DNA from: Bacteroides sp. CAG:443
Lineage (GTDB): Bacteria; Bacteroidota; Bacteroidia; Bacteroidales; Bacteroidaceae
Assembly (NCBI GenBank): GCA_000432735.1
Contig: FR887818.1
Coordinates: forward strand, 7,190 to 63,898
Direction: 5' to 3'
Length of the DNA: 56,709 nt
Positions 44,600 through 54,515 of this stretch are shown here, piece by piece; position 1 is the first letter of the stretch; each line of letters opens with the position of its first letter. Position numbers and translations under genes: made by a program. The notes under the pieces are model-generated. The model ran no database searches, was not told where the DNA came from, and saw nothing but the letters and a program-made list of their open reading frames with translations.

Positions 44600-44607
44600 T
44601 AACTTTG
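44600..44607 (+). promoter_or_regulatory. Bacteroides -7 element of folC
   Basis: TAACTTTG fits TAnnTTTG, 25 nt before the folC ATG. The leader is short. Confidence 0.5.
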
Positions 44608-44632
44608 CATAGTTAAAAATATCATAAGCGCA

Positions 44633-45928
44633 ATGACATATCAGGAAACTCTCACATACTTATACAATAGCGCTCCCTTGTTCCAGCATGTAGGAAAGGC
44701 AGCATACAAAGAAGGATTAGAAAACACACTGGCACTCGATGAATACTTCGGACACCCCCACCGCAAATTCCGCACCATTCATGTAGCGGGCACCAATGGG
44801 AAAGGCTCCTGCTCGCACACCCTGGCCGCCATACTTCAGTCGGCAGGCTACCGCGTAGGACTTTATACCTCTCCTCATCTGGTCGACTTCCGCGAACGCA
44901 TCCGCATCAACGGAGTCCCCGTTTCACAAGCATTCGTTGTCGATTTTGTAGAAAAGCACCGTTCTTTCTTCGAACCCCTTCATCCTTCCTTCTTCGAACT
45001 GGCTACCGCCATGGCATTTCACTATTTTGCCAGTCAGCAAGTCGACGTAGCCGTCATCGAAGTCGGACTTGGCGGACGACTGGACTGTACCAATATCATT
45101 CATCCTGACCTGAGCCTCATCACTAACATCAGCTTCGACCATGTACAGTTCTTAGGAAATACCTTAGCCAAGATAGCAGGTGAGAAAGCAGGCATCATCA
45201 AACCCTCCGTACCCGTCGTTATCGGCGAGACCACTCCTGAAACCAAACCCGTGTTCCTCCAGAAGGCAGCCGAAGTACATGCCCCCATCTACTTTGCCGA
45301 AGAAGAACATCCACTGTTGAGCGCCTCACACGACGAAGCAGGAAACTATGTCTATCAGACTACCCGTTACCACAATCTGAAAGGCGAATTAGGCGGACTT
45401 TGTCAGGAAAAGAATACCAATACACTGCTTACTGCCCTCCCCCTGCTCGAACAGCAAGGCTACCATATAACCGAAACTGATATCCGAAACGGATTTGCCC
45501 ACGTATGCGAACTGACCGGTCTGATGGGACGCTGGCAGAAACTCTCCAGCCACCCTGCTATCGTATGCGACACGGGACACAACGTAGGAGGCATCCAGTA
45601 CATCGTCAAACAACTGTCCTTCCAGAAATACAAGCAGCTCCACATCGTCATCGGAATGGTAAACGACAAAGACATCAGCGGCGTACTTGCCATGTTGCCC
45701 AAAGATGCCCAATATTATTTCACCCGTGCCAGCGTACAGCGCGCTCTGCCCGCCGAGAAAGTCAAAGAACTGGCAAACTCATACGGACTGTCGGGCGAGG
45801 CCTATCCCGATGTCAAAACAGCAGTCGAAGCCGCACAGAAGCAAGCCGGTGCCGACGACTTCATATTTGTAGGCGGAAGCAGTTTTATCGTTGCCGATTT
45901 GCTTTCTACCTGCTTCCCGAGCGAATAA
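44633..45928 (+). CDS. folC: Dihydrofolate/folylpolyglutamate synthase
   Basis: Mur-ligase superfamily enzyme, 431 residues. ATP-binding loop VAGTNGKGSCSHTLAAIL, the omega-loop and HPDLSLITNISFDHVQFLG, EKAGIIKP, and CDTGHNVGG are all present in order. Adds glutamate to dihydropteroate and to folates in the cytoplasm. Whether it has one or both activities cannot be told from the sequence. GC-rich core codon use. Confidence 0.95.
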   Translation: MTYQETLTYLYNSAPLFQHVGKAAYKEGLENTLALDEYFGHPHRKFRTIHVAGTNGKGSCSHTLAAILQSAGYRVGLYTSPHLVDFRERIRINGVPVSQAFVVDFVEKHRSFFEPLHPSFFELATAMAFHYFASQQVDVAVIEVGLGGRLDCTNIIHPDLSLITNISFDHVQFLGNTLAKIAGEKAGIIKPSVPVVIGETTPETKPVFLQKAAEVHAPIYFAEEEHPLLSASHDEAGNYVYQTTRYHNLKGELGGLCQEKNTNTLLTALPLLEQQGYHITETDIRNGFAHVCELTGLMGRWQKLSSHPAIVCDTGHNVGGIQYIVKQLSFQKYKQLHIVIGMVNDKDISGVLAMLPKDAQYYFTRASVQRALPAEKVKELANSYGLSGEAYPDVKTAVEAAQKQAGADDFIFVGGSSFIVADLLSTCFPSE

Positions 45929-46020
45929 AATAACAGATTTGTTTGTGTATTTTGAATAAAATCTTTTTATTTGCACACATATTATACCTATAATAAAGAT
46001 AACAATATAGAATCCAAAAC

Positions 46021-47115
46021 ATGAATAACACATTTTATCACGAAAATAACCTTTGCGGCCTGAAAAGAGCCGACTTCCAGAAGAACATTGGAGGCAAAGA
46101 AACCGATTTGTTTATTCTGACAAACGACAACGGTGCTGAAATGGCAGTGACCAACTACGGAGGAGCTCTCCTTGCTATCATGGTACCCGACAAGAACGGC
46201 AAACTGGCCAACGTAGTACAAGGCCATGACAACATCGAAAGCGTAATCAACAGTCCGGAACCCTTCCTCAGCACCCTGGTTGGCCGTTACGGCAACCGTA
46301 TCGCCAAAGGAAGCTTCCTGCTCGACGGAAAAGAATACAAACTCACCATCAACAATGGGCCCAATTCATTACACGGAGGACCGACAGGTTTTCATGCACG
46401 CGTATGGGATGCCGAACAGACCAGCAAGCAGAGCCTGAAGCTCCATTACCTCTCGGCCGACGGTGAAGAAGGATTTCCCGGGAACCTCGATGTCACTGTG
46501 GTATATACCTTTACCAACCAGAATGAATTTATCATAACCTATACGGCAACGACCGACAAACGTACAATTGTCAATCTTACTCACCACGCATTTTTCAGTC
46601 TTTCCGGTCTGGCAACTCCTACCGCCAGCGTAGAAAACAATATAGTCACTCTCAACGCCGACTTCTACACTCCTATGGATGAAGTATCTATCCCCACAGG
46701 AGAGATTCTGAAAGTAGAAGGCACTCCAATGGATTTCCGTACTCCTCACACCGTAGGCAGCCGCATCAACGAGCCATTCCAGCAGTTGGTATACGGAGCC
46801 GGATACGACCACTGCTATGTCATCAACAAGCGTGAAGCAGGAACACTTGTCTTTGCAGCCAAATGTGTTGAACCAACAAGCGGACGTACACTGGAAGTTT
46901 ATACCACAGAACCGGGTGTACAAGTATATACAGCCAACTGGCACAGCGGTTTTGCTGGCTGGCACGGCGCAACTTTCCCCGCCCGCAGCGCCATCTGCTT
47001 CGAAGCACAGCACTTCCCCGACACTCCCAATAAGGGACATTTCCCGTCGGCAGCCCTCAACCCTGGCGAAGTTTACCATCAGGTAACCGTCTATAAGTTC
47101 GGGACTGAAAAATAA
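46021..47115 (+). CDS. galM: Galactose mutarotase (aldose 1-epimerase)
   Basis: Aldose 1-epimerase, 364 residues. Interconverts alpha and beta galactose before phosphorylation. Signature residues are in GRYGNRIAKGSFLLDG, NNGPNSLHGGPTGFH (catalytic His region) and LTHHAFFSLSG, with the catalytic Glu in CFEAQHFPDTPN. No signal peptide. First of three clustered galactose genes, in the same order (mutarotase, transporter, galactokinase) as in B. thetaiotaomicron (BT0372-BT0370). Transcript spacing: 58 bp to the transporter. Confidence 0.93.
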   Translation: MNNTFYHENNLCGLKRADFQKNIGGKETDLFILTNDNGAEMAVTNYGGALLAIMVPDKNGKLANVVQGHDNIESVINSPEPFLSTLVGRYGNRIAKGSFLLDGKEYKLTINNGPNSLHGGPTGFHARVWDAEQTSKQSLKLHYLSADGEEGFPGNLDVTVVYTFTNQNEFIITYTATTDKRTIVNLTHHAFFSLSGLATPTASVENNIVTLNADFYTPMDEVSIPTGEILKVEGTPMDFRTPHTVGSRINEPFQQLVYGAGYDHCYVINKREAGTLVFAAKCVEPTSGRTLEVYTTEPGVQVYTANWHSGFAGWHGATFPARSAICFEAQHFPDTPNKGHFPSAALNPGEVYHQVTVYKFGTEK

Positions 47116-47173
47116 AATTCAAATACCAAGAAAACTAACCTAATTTATTAACCCAATATTTTTCAATTAAACC

Positions 47174-48514
47174 ATGAATCAACAAAAACAGAATGGCAAT
47201 CTCATCGCAATTATTACGATGTTTTTTCTTTTTGCGATGATCTCTTTTGTAACCAACCTTGCCGCACCATTCGGAACTATCTGGAAGAACCAGTACGCCG
47301 GTGCAAACACCCTCGGTATGATGGGAAACATGATGAACTTCCTTGCATACCTGTTTATGGGTATTCCTGCCGGAAACATGCTTGTAAAGATTGGTTATAA
47401 GAAAACTGCCCTTATCGCCATGGCAGTCGGCTTTTTAGGCCTGTTAACCCAGTACATCTCCAGCCTTGTGGGTGCCGATGTAGATGTATTTGCAATGGGT
47501 GAATATTACATCAAGTTGAACTTTATCATCTACCTGCTGGGAGCGTTCATCTGCGGTTTCTCAGTATGTATGTTGAATACAGTTGTAAACCCGATGCTGA
47601 ACATGTTAGGTGGAGGTGGTAACAAAGGAAACCAGCTCATTCAGGCAGGTGGTGCCCTGAACTCCCTGTCAGGAACCCTGACTCCGCTTTTCGTAGGTGT
47701 GCTGATTGGTAGCGTGACTCCCCAGACAGCCATGAGCGATGTAGCTCCGCTGCTCTTCATCGCTATGGGTGTATTCATCCTTACCTTCATCATCATTTCA
47801 TTTGTTTCCATTCCGGAACCCCACTTGCGCAAAGGCAAAGTAGAGAAAGAAAAATTCTCTCACAGCCCGTGGAGCTTCCGCCACACCGTACTGGGCGTTA
47901 TCGGTATCTTCATCTATGTAGGTATTGAAGTAGGTATCCCAGGAACATTGAACTTCTACCTGGCCGACTCCAGCGAAAAAGGTGCCGGTCTGCTCACCGA
48001 CGGTGCAGCCATCGGTGGAGCCATTGCCGCAATCTACTGGTTGCTCATGCTGGTAGGACGTCTGGCAAGTAGCGTTATCAGCGGTAAAGTATCCAGCCGT
48101 GTACAGCTCATCGTTGTATCAACTGTTGCTATCTGTTTTATCCTCATAGCCATCTTCACTCCGAAAGAAGTAACCGTTTCCATGCCAGGCTATAGCGCCG
48201 ACAATGGTTTCCAGATGGCATCCGTACCTTTGAGCGCCCTGTTCCTCGTACTCTGCGGACTCTGCACCTCAGTGATGTGGGGAGGTATCTTCAACCTGGC
48301 AGTAGAAGGACTCGGCAAATACACCGCACAGGCTTCCGGTATCTTCATGATGATGGTAGTAGGTGGTGGTATCCTGCCGCTGTTACAGCAGTTCATCTCC
48401 GATTCAGCCGGCTACATGAACAGCTACTGGCTCATCATCGCCATGTTGGCATACCTGCTGTTCTACGGATTGATCGGTTGCAAGAACGTGAACAAGGATA
48501 TTCCTGTAGACTAA
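47174..48514 (+). CDS. MFS glucose/galactose transporter
   Basis: Major facilitator of the FucP/GluP-type, 446 residues with about 12 membrane helices. It carries the early FFLFAMISFVTNLAAPFG segment and a second-half GGIFNLAVEGLGKYTAQASG segment typical of these sugar:proton symporters (FNLAVEGLGKYTAQASG shown). Imports galactose or glucose for the adjacent galactokinase. 53 bp ahead of galK. Confidence 0.9.
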   Translation: MNQQKQNGNLIAIITMFFLFAMISFVTNLAAPFGTIWKNQYAGANTLGMMGNMMNFLAYLFMGIPAGNMLVKIGYKKTALIAMAVGFLGLLTQYISSLVGADVDVFAMGEYYIKLNFIIYLLGAFICGFSVCMLNTVVNPMLNMLGGGGNKGNQLIQAGGALNSLSGTLTPLFVGVLIGSVTPQTAMSDVAPLLFIAMGVFILTFIIISFVSIPEPHLRKGKVEKEKFSHSPWSFRHTVLGVIGIFIYVGIEVGIPGTLNFYLADSSEKGAGLLTDGAAIGGAIAAIYWLLMLVGRLASSVISGKVSSRVQLIVVSTVAICFILIAIFTPKEVTVSMPGYSADNGFQMASVPLSALFLVLCGLCTSVMWGGIFNLAVEGLGKYTAQASGIFMMMVVGGGILPLLQQFISDSAGYMNSYWLIIAMLAYLLFYGLIGCKNVNKDIPVD

Positions 48515-48567
48515 TTGACAGAATCACAACAACAAAAACAATATTAACCTTTTAAGCTTTTACCATT

Positions 48568-49722
48568 ATGGATATAGAATATGTAAGAAGCCGTTTCATT
48601 AAGCATTTCGATGGTACAACCGGAAGCATTTACACATCTCCGGGACGTATCAACCTTATAGGCGAACACACCGATTATAACGGAGGATTTGTATTCCCCG
48701 GAGCAGTAGATAAAGGTATCATGGCAGAAATCAAGCCGAACGGAAAAGACAAAGTATGTGCTTACTCCATCGACCTGAAAGATTATGTAGAATTCGGTCT
48801 GAACGAAGAAGATGCCCCCAAGGCAAGCTGGGCACGCTACATATTCGGTGTATGCCGTGAAATGATCAAGCGAGGTGTAGAGGTGAAAGGCTTCAATACA
48901 GCTTTTGCAGGCGATGTTCCTCTGGGAGCAGGCATGTCTTCATCGGCAGCTCTCGAATCTACTTACGCATTTGCCCTGAACGATTTGTTCGGCGACAATA
49001 AAGTCGACAAGTTCGAACTTGCCAAAGTAGGTCAGGCCACCGAACACAATTACTGCGGAGTAAACTGCGGAATTATGGATCAGTTTGCATCTGTATTCGG
49101 CAAGGAAGGCAGCCTGATGCGACTCGATTGCCGTTCACTGGAATATCAGTACTTTCCCTTCCGTCCGGAAGGCTATCGTCTGGTACTGGTAGATTCAGTT
49201 GTTAAGCACGAACTGGCATCTTCTGCCTACAACAAGCGCCGCCAGAGCTGCGAAAACGTAGTTGCAGCCCTCAAGAAGAAATATCCGCAAGTAGAATTTC
49301 TGCGCGACTGTACCCTTGAGATGCTAAACGAAGTAAAGGCAGAAGTTAGCGAAGAAGACTACAAACGTGCTGAATACGTCATCGAAGAAATCCAGCGTGT
49401 ACTCGACGTATGCGACGCTCTGGAACGCAACGACTACGAAACTGTAGGACAGAAGATGTACGAAACCCACCATGGTATGAGCAAACTGTACGAAGTAAGC
49501 TGCGAAGAACTCGACTACTTGAACGACATTGCTTTCGATTGCGGCGTAACTGGTTCACGCGTTATGGGAGGCGGCTTCGGCGGCTGTACCATCAACCTGG
49601 TAAAGAATGAACTCTACGAAACATTCATCATCACAGCCAAGGAACGCTTCAAAGAAAAATTCGGACGCAGCCCGAAAGTATACGATGTAGTGATCAGCGA
49701 CGGTTCACACAAAGTCTGCTAA
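48568..49722 (+). CDS. galK: Galactokinase
   Basis: GHMP-kinase family galactokinase, 384 residues. The galactokinase signature PGRINLIGEHTDYNGG, the ATP-binding loop VPLGAGMSSSAALE and the C-terminal GGGFGGCTINL are intact. Converts galactose to galactose-1-phosphate at the head of the Leloir pathway. Last gene of the operon, followed by palindromes and a terminator. Confidence 0.96.
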   Translation: MDIEYVRSRFIKHFDGTTGSIYTSPGRINLIGEHTDYNGGFVFPGAVDKGIMAEIKPNGKDKVCAYSIDLKDYVEFGLNEEDAPKASWARYIFGVCREMIKRGVEVKGFNTAFAGDVPLGAGMSSSAALESTYAFALNDLFGDNKVDKFELAKVGQATEHNYCGVNCGIMDQFASVFGKEGSLMRLDCRSLEYQYFPFRPEGYRLVLVDSVVKHELASSAYNKRRQSCENVVAALKKKYPQVEFLRDCTLEMLNEVKAEVSEEDYKRAEYVIEEIQRVLDVCDALERNDYETVGQKMYETHHGMSKLYEVSCEELDYLNDIAFDCGVTGSRVMGGGFGGCTINLVKNELYETFIITAKERFKEKFGRSPKVYDVVISDGSHKVC

Positions 49723-49779
49723 TTATCGTTTTTAACTCATAAAACATTTCCGTGAGAGTCCTGCGGGATTCTCCGGAAA

Positions 49780-49810
49780 TTTGTACAAAACATTTTATTT
49801 TTTGTACAAA
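49780..49810. other. Paired TTTGTACAAA palindromes, copy 2
   Basis: Exact TTTGTACAAA at 49780-49789 and 49801-49810, 21 bp apart start to start, just upstream of the galK terminator. Same design as 41556-41587. Confidence 0.45.
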
Positions 49811-49815
49811 AAATA

Positions 49816-49859
49816 AAAAAAGCTCACCACGTTTTTTCCCAAATGTGGTGAGCTTTTTT
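49816..49859. terminator. Bidirectional rho-independent terminator after galK
   Basis: AAAAAAGCTCACCAC (49816-49830) pairs with GTGGTGAGCTTTTTT (49845-49859): a 15-bp stem with A-tract and T-tract on the two sides. Confidence 0.85.
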
Positions 49860-50008
49860 ATATACCACACGGCATATTTCCATTTTCTTTCCCTCTTTGG
49901 AGCAAAGAACCAAGCAGTAAAAAAAGCAAACATAAGAAAGCAGAACTAAAGAAATACTAAAAACAACAAAAACTTCCCTTTTTTATATAGTTTTCGAATA
50001 AAAATTCC

Positions 50009-50070
50009 TAAATTTGCAGCCGAAGTTGTACATCCGTGCGGCTGTGGGAGCCTTGCGCTCCTAGACGGAA
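50009..50070 (+). promoter_or_regulatory. Promoter and structured leader of the second polysaccharide locus
   Basis: TAAATTTG (50009-50016) fits TAnnTTTG. Just downstream, CAGCCG (50017-50022) can pair with CGGCTG (50039-50044), TCCGT (50033-50037) with ACGGA (50065-50069), and GGAGC (50047-50051) with GCTCC (50057-50061). Some of these exclude each other. A structured leader is what an UpxY-type antiterminator would need for loading; the link is inference. The 130 nt to the gene show no other feature. Confidence 0.5.
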
Positions 50071-50196
50071 GCAAGATGCCACAATCTTCTATTTATGGCA
50101 TAACTATCTGCTTCATAGCAATATACAGGCTATGGAGGAGAAGAAAATATATGCCCTTATGAATAACAACCCCCTCAAAAAGGAATCCCAAGGAAC

Positions 50197-50745
50197 ATGA
50201 AAGGAGAAAAAGAGGAAAGACGTCTATGGCTGCCCCTGCAAACCATCTACAACAAGGAACTACAGGTAGCCGAATTTCTCCGAGAACAAGAAATCGAGTA
50301 TTACATCCCCATGATGTACGAAGCGCGCGACCTCCCCAGCGGAGAGTGTGAGCACATTCTAGTGCCCGCCATTCACAATCTGCTCTTCATACATCGCGAA
50401 TACGACAAAGACTGGTGCTACAAATTGTTGCAGACCTCTCCCTACCCTCTGTATTTTCTAAAAAAAGAACGAGACGGCCGAGAATACTGTACCATCTCCG
50501 AAAAAGAGATGAACAATTTCATGCGTGCCACCGACCCCCGTATTCAGGGCACACGCTTTATAGACCCACAAAAACTGAAAGACAAAGAAGGCATGCCGGT
50601 ACGCATCATCAAGAAAGGCCCCCTTTTCGGCATCACCGGCAAACTCATGCGCTACGGCAGTCGCCATTATGTAGCCATCGAAATGCCTCAGAGCACCGCC
50701 CTGCTGAAAGTCAGCTACACCTGGTGCGAATTCGTCTCTGAATAA
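50197..50745 (+). CDS. UpxY-like transcription antiterminator, second locus
   Basis: NusG-family protein of 182 residues, only distantly like the one at 24045. N-terminal NusG fold: LWLPLQTIYNKELQVAEFL, IEYYIPMMYEA, PAIHNLLFIHREY. C-terminal KOW-like part: GMPVRIIKKGPLFGITGKLMRYGSRHYVAIEM (PVRIIKKGPLFGITGKLM shown as the core). It should act on its own operon, starting at the large export gene 128 bp downstream. Again no upxZ follows. Base composition is higher in GC than in the first locus. Confidence 0.85.
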   Translation: MKGEKEERRLWLPLQTIYNKELQVAEFLREQEIEYYIPMMYEARDLPSGECEHILVPAIHNLLFIHREYDKDWCYKLLQTSPYPLYFLKKERDGREYCTISEKEMNNFMRATDPRIQGTRFIDPQKLKDKEGMPVRIIKKGPLFGITGKLMRYGSRHYVAIEMPQSTALLKVSYTWCEFVSE

Positions 50746-50873
50746 ATTTTAGCACAGACAAATAGCTCATTATTCATAGATCGATACAAACCCTCTGGCG
50801 TACCGATACTACTATTTGTGTCCCATCCCCATCCGGAAACAAACAATCACATTTTATATAACTTAAGACAAGT

Positions 50874-53258
50874 ATGAAGATTAAAGCTTTATCACTTCTT
50901 ATTTTTATGGCATGCTCGCCCCTGCTCATGGCGCAGTCGGGCATGACCGACCAACAGGTATTAGAGTATGCCAAAGATGGAGTCAAACAAGGTAAAGACC
51001 AGCGTACCATCGCCACCGAACTGGCACGCCGGGGCGTAACCCGCGAACAGGCGGAACGTGTGAAAAAACTGTACGAACAGCAGACCAACACCGATTCGAA
51101 CAACCTGACCGGTACCGCCAAAGCCGAAGCACGCCTGCGCGAGCAGACACAGGAAGACAACTCCACGATGCTCGACGAAAAGCCACAGGCACAGGAAGTG
51201 GCACAGCAGGACGCCGTATTCGGACGCAACATCTTCAACACCCGTAACTTAACGTTCGAACCGAACGTCAACATAGCCACCCCGCCCAACTACCGTCTCG
51301 GTCCGGGCGATGAAGTGGTAATCGACATCTGGGGAGCCAGTCAGAACACCATCCGCCAGCAGATCTCACCCGACGGCACCATCAACCTGGAGCAGCTGGG
51401 TCCTGTCTTCCTGAGCGGCATGACCGTAGACCGCGCACAGCAGTACCTCACCGACGAGCTCCGCAAGATCTATTCCGACCAGAGCAACCAGATCCGCGTT
51501 ACGCTGGGCAACACCCGCACCATCCAGATCAACGTGATGGGTGAAGTGGTACAGCCGGGCACCTACGCCCTGTCCGCCTTCTCCACCGTATTCCATGCCC
51601 TCTACCGTGCAGGCGGCGTGAGCAACATCGGTAGCCTCCGCAACGTGAAAGTATCGCGCGGCGGAAAAATCGTCGCTACCGTCGACGTCTACCAGTTCAT
51701 CATGCAGGGCAAGACCCGCGACGACATCCGTCTGGAAGAAGGCGACGTGATCATCGTCCCCGCCTACGACGCACTGGTACAGATTACCGGCAACGTGAAG
51801 CGCCCCATGCGCTACGAAATGAAGAAGGACGAAACCCTCTCCACCCTGCTGAAATACGCCGGAGGATTCACCAGCGACGCCTATACCAAGAGCCTGCGCA
51901 TCGTGCGCCAGAACGGCAAGGAGTATCAGGTGAACACCGTCGACGACACCGACTACAGCGTATGCAAGATGCACGACGGCGACGTGGTGACTGCCGAGGC
52001 CATTCTGGACCGCTTCACCAACAAGCTGGAAGTACGCGGCGCCGTATACCGTCCGGGCATCTACGAACTGGGCGGCAAGCTGAACACCGTCCGAGAGCTG
52101 GTAGAGAAAGCCGACGGACTGATGGCAGACGCCTTTACGGGCCGTGCCGTACTGTACCGCGAGCATGAGAACAAGACCCGCGAAGTGAAGCAGATCGACA
52201 TCCGCGCCATCATGGACGGTACCCAGCCCGACATCCCCCTGCAGAAAAACGACGTACTCTACATCCCCAGCATCCACGACCTGGAAGACCTGGGTAACGT
52301 ACAGATATACGGCGAAGTAGCTCATCCGGGCGACTATCCGTATGCCGACAACATGACACTGGAAGACCTCGTCATCACCGCAGGCGGTCTGCGTGAATCG
52401 GCCTCCGTGGTACGTGTCGACGTGGCACGCCGCATCAAGGATCCGAAGAGCACCGAAAGCTCGGCTACCATCGGACAGACTTTCTCCTTCGGCCTGAAGG
52501 ACGGCTTCGTGGTAGACGGCGAACCGGGCTTCACCCTCCAGCCCTACGACCAGGTATTCGTACGCCGTAGTCCGGGCTACAGCGCCCAGCAGAATGTAAC
52601 CGTGAACGGTGAAGTACTCTACGGCGGAACCTACGCCCTGACCACCAAGAGCGAGCGCATCAGCAGCGTCATTGCCAAGGCAGGAGGTGCCACTCCGTTT
52701 GCCTACGTAAAAGGCGCCAAACTGACCCGCGTAGCGAATGAAGAAGAAATCCGCCGCATGCAGGACGTAGTGAACCTGCTCCGCCGTCAGGTAGGCGACG
52801 CCATGATCGACTCACTGGGAATCAACGTACAACACACCTTCACGGTAGGAATCGACCTGGAAGCCGCCCTTGCCAATCCGGGCAGCGATGCTGACATCGT
52901 ATTGCGTGAGGGCGACGTCATCAGCGTGCCGGAATACAACAACACCGTGAAGATAGACGGTGCCGTGATGATGCCGAACACCGTATCCTTCAAGAAAGGC
53001 GAAAGCGTGAAATACTACATCAGTCAGGCAGGCGGTTACGGTCAGAACGCCAAGAAGAGCAAGAAGTTCATCATCTACATGAACGGCCAGATAGCCGAGG
53101 TGAAAGGCAGCGGCAAGAGCCAGATCGAGCCGGGCTGCGAGATCATCGTACCTAGCAAGCGCAAGAAACAGTTTAATATTGGCAATGCCGTAGCTTTGGC
53201 AAGCTCTATCACCTCACTCGGCACCATGGCAGCAGCCATCGCCGCACTGGTTAAATAA
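50874..53258 (+). CDS. Large SLBB polysaccharide export protein
   Basis: Outer-membrane export protein, 794 residues, about three times the size of the Wza-like protein at 25480. Signal peptide ends at LLMAQ. A helical N-terminal part (about 25-110, including TDQQVLEYAKDGVKQGKDQR) is followed by the Poly_export domain (YRLGPGDEVVIDIWGA, SPDGTINLEQLGPVFLSGM) and a series of about five to six SLBB-type beta-grasp repeats (for example VMGEVVQPGTYALSAF, ITGNVKRPMRYEM, VRGAVYRPGIYELGG, IYGEVAHPGDYPYAD, VNGEVLYGGTYALTT, IDGAVMMPNTVSFKKG). A C-terminal hydrophobic helix (AVALASSITSLGTMAAAIAA) may cross the outer membrane. Strongly GC-biased third positions. Confidence 0.92.
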   Translation: MKIKALSLLIFMACSPLLMAQSGMTDQQVLEYAKDGVKQGKDQRTIATELARRGVTREQAERVKKLYEQQTNTDSNNLTGTAKAEARLREQTQEDNSTMLDEKPQAQEVAQQDAVFGRNIFNTRNLTFEPNVNIATPPNYRLGPGDEVVIDIWGASQNTIRQQISPDGTINLEQLGPVFLSGMTVDRAQQYLTDELRKIYSDQSNQIRVTLGNTRTIQINVMGEVVQPGTYALSAFSTVFHALYRAGGVSNIGSLRNVKVSRGGKIVATVDVYQFIMQGKTRDDIRLEEGDVIIVPAYDALVQITGNVKRPMRYEMKKDETLSTLLKYAGGFTSDAYTKSLRIVRQNGKEYQVNTVDDTDYSVCKMHDGDVVTAEAILDRFTNKLEVRGAVYRPGIYELGGKLNTVRELVEKADGLMADAFTGRAVLYREHENKTREVKQIDIRAIMDGTQPDIPLQKNDVLYIPSIHDLEDLGNVQIYGEVAHPGDYPYADNMTLEDLVITAGGLRESASVVRVDVARRIKDPKSTESSATIGQTFSFGLKDGFVVDGEPGFTLQPYDQVFVRRSPGYSAQQNVTVNGEVLYGGTYALTTKSERISSVIAKAGGATPFAYVKGAKLTRVANEEEIRRMQDVVNLLRRQVGDAMIDSLGINVQHTFTVGIDLEAALANPGSDADIVLREGDVISVPEYNNTVKIDGAVMMPNTVSFKKGESVKYYISQAGGYGQNAKKSKKFIIYMNGQIAEVKGSGKSQIEPGCEIIVPSKRKKQFNIGNAVALASSITSLGTMAAAIAALVK

Positions 53259-53289
53259 ACGGATTATCACATAGCGTAATTATTCTATA

Positions 53290-54396
53290 ATGGCAGAAAA
53301 CAATAACTATCAAAATCCGGACGTACAGGAACCGGAAAACGATGAACTCGAAATAGACTGGATGGAGATCTTGCGTAAGATTATCGCCATCCGTAAGACG
53401 CTCTACAAGGCAGCCGGTGTAGGCTTAGTATTAGGCATCATCATTGCCCTGAGCATCCCCAAGCAATACACCGTAACCGTTACCCTCTCTCCCGAAATGG
53501 GCGGAGACAAAACAGGCGGAGGACTTGCCAGCCTGGCTTCTTCTTTCTTAGGAACAGCAGCAAGCAGCAATAGTCCCGATGCACTGAATGCTACCTTGGC
53601 ACCGGATATTGTAGCCTCTACCCCATTCATTTTGGAATTATTCAATACCAAAGTACAGACGCTGGACGGTGAACTGGATACTACTTTGGTCGCTTATCTG
53701 GATGAACAAAAATCTCCCTGGTTCAGCTATATTGTAAAAGCTCCCGGTATGGCTATTGGAGCTATCAAATCATTATTTTCGGAAGAAGCAGATACAGTTT
53801 CTGTTCTGAATCCTTTCCAACTGACGAAAGAGGAATCAGAAAAAGTAGCAAGTATAAAACAAGCTATTACTGCCGAAGTGGATAAAAAAACAGCCATGAC
53901 GACTCTTACCGTTACTATGCAAGACCCAAAAGTAACAGCCATAGTAGCCGACAGTGTTGTAGCAAAGCTCCAGCAGTATATCATCAACTACCGTATCAAA
54001 AAAGCCAAGGAAGACTGTGCCTATCTGGAACAACTCTACAAGGAACGCCAGCAAGAGTATTACGATGCACAGAGCAAATATGCCCACTATTTTGATAGCA
54101 ATCGTAATATCGCCCTACAGAGTGTACGCGCCGAGCAGGAACGCCTGCAGAACGATATGAGTCTTGCCTATCAGGTCTATAGTCAGGTAGCTCAGCAGTT
54201 GCAAGTAGCACGTGCCAAGATACAGGAAGAAAAACCGGTGTTTGCGGTAGTGGAACCAGCTACTGTGCCTTTGCAACCTTCAGGTACCAGTCGGAAAGTG
54301 ATTTTTGTAGGGATTGTATTTTTCACAGTCTGCGTTACTGGGGCATGGAAGTTATTAGGATTAACCTATTGGAAAAAATTAAAGGAACAATTCTAA
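53290..54396 (+). CDS. Wzz-like chain-length determinant protein
   Basis: Inner-membrane co-polymerase of the Wzz family, 368 residues. One helix at about 38-57 (AAGVGLVLGIIIALSIP) and a second near the C-terminus (VIFVGIVFFTVCVTGAWKLLG) bracket a periplasmic region with a coiled coil (about 235-310). Preceded by PVFAVVEPATVPLQPSGTSRK, the usual Pro-rich lead-in. No kinase domain is attached, unlike at 26279. It follows the export gene by 31 bp. Confidence 0.9.
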   Translation: MAENNNYQNPDVQEPENDELEIDWMEILRKIIAIRKTLYKAAGVGLVLGIIIALSIPKQYTVTVTLSPEMGGDKTGGGLASLASSFLGTAASSNSPDALNATLAPDIVASTPFILELFNTKVQTLDGELDTTLVAYLDEQKSPWFSYIVKAPGMAIGAIKSLFSEEADTVSVLNPFQLTKEESEKVASIKQAITAEVDKKTAMTTLTVTMQDPKVTAIVADSVVAKLQQYIINYRIKKAKEDCAYLEQLYKERQQEYYDAQSKYAHYFDSNRNIALQSVRAEQERLQNDMSLAYQVYSQVAQQLQVARAKIQEEKPVFAVVEPATVPLQPSGTSRKVIFVGIVFFTVCVTGAWKLLGLTYWKKLKEQF

Positions 54397-54515
54397 CCAA
54401 ATTTTCATTAAAATATAGGCTAATGAAATTATGATAATCCAATCTCCCCAATTATACCTTAAAAAGAGCTAATTACATAATTATTCATATACTTTATTTT
54501 ATCCTAAATGTTATT

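Noticed and set aside
51366..52325. Long 319-codon frame on the minus strand
   Set aside because: It is antisense to the SLBB export gene, whose protein has clear domains; GC-rich coding DNA commonly leaves the opposite frame open. No signal or motif was seen.
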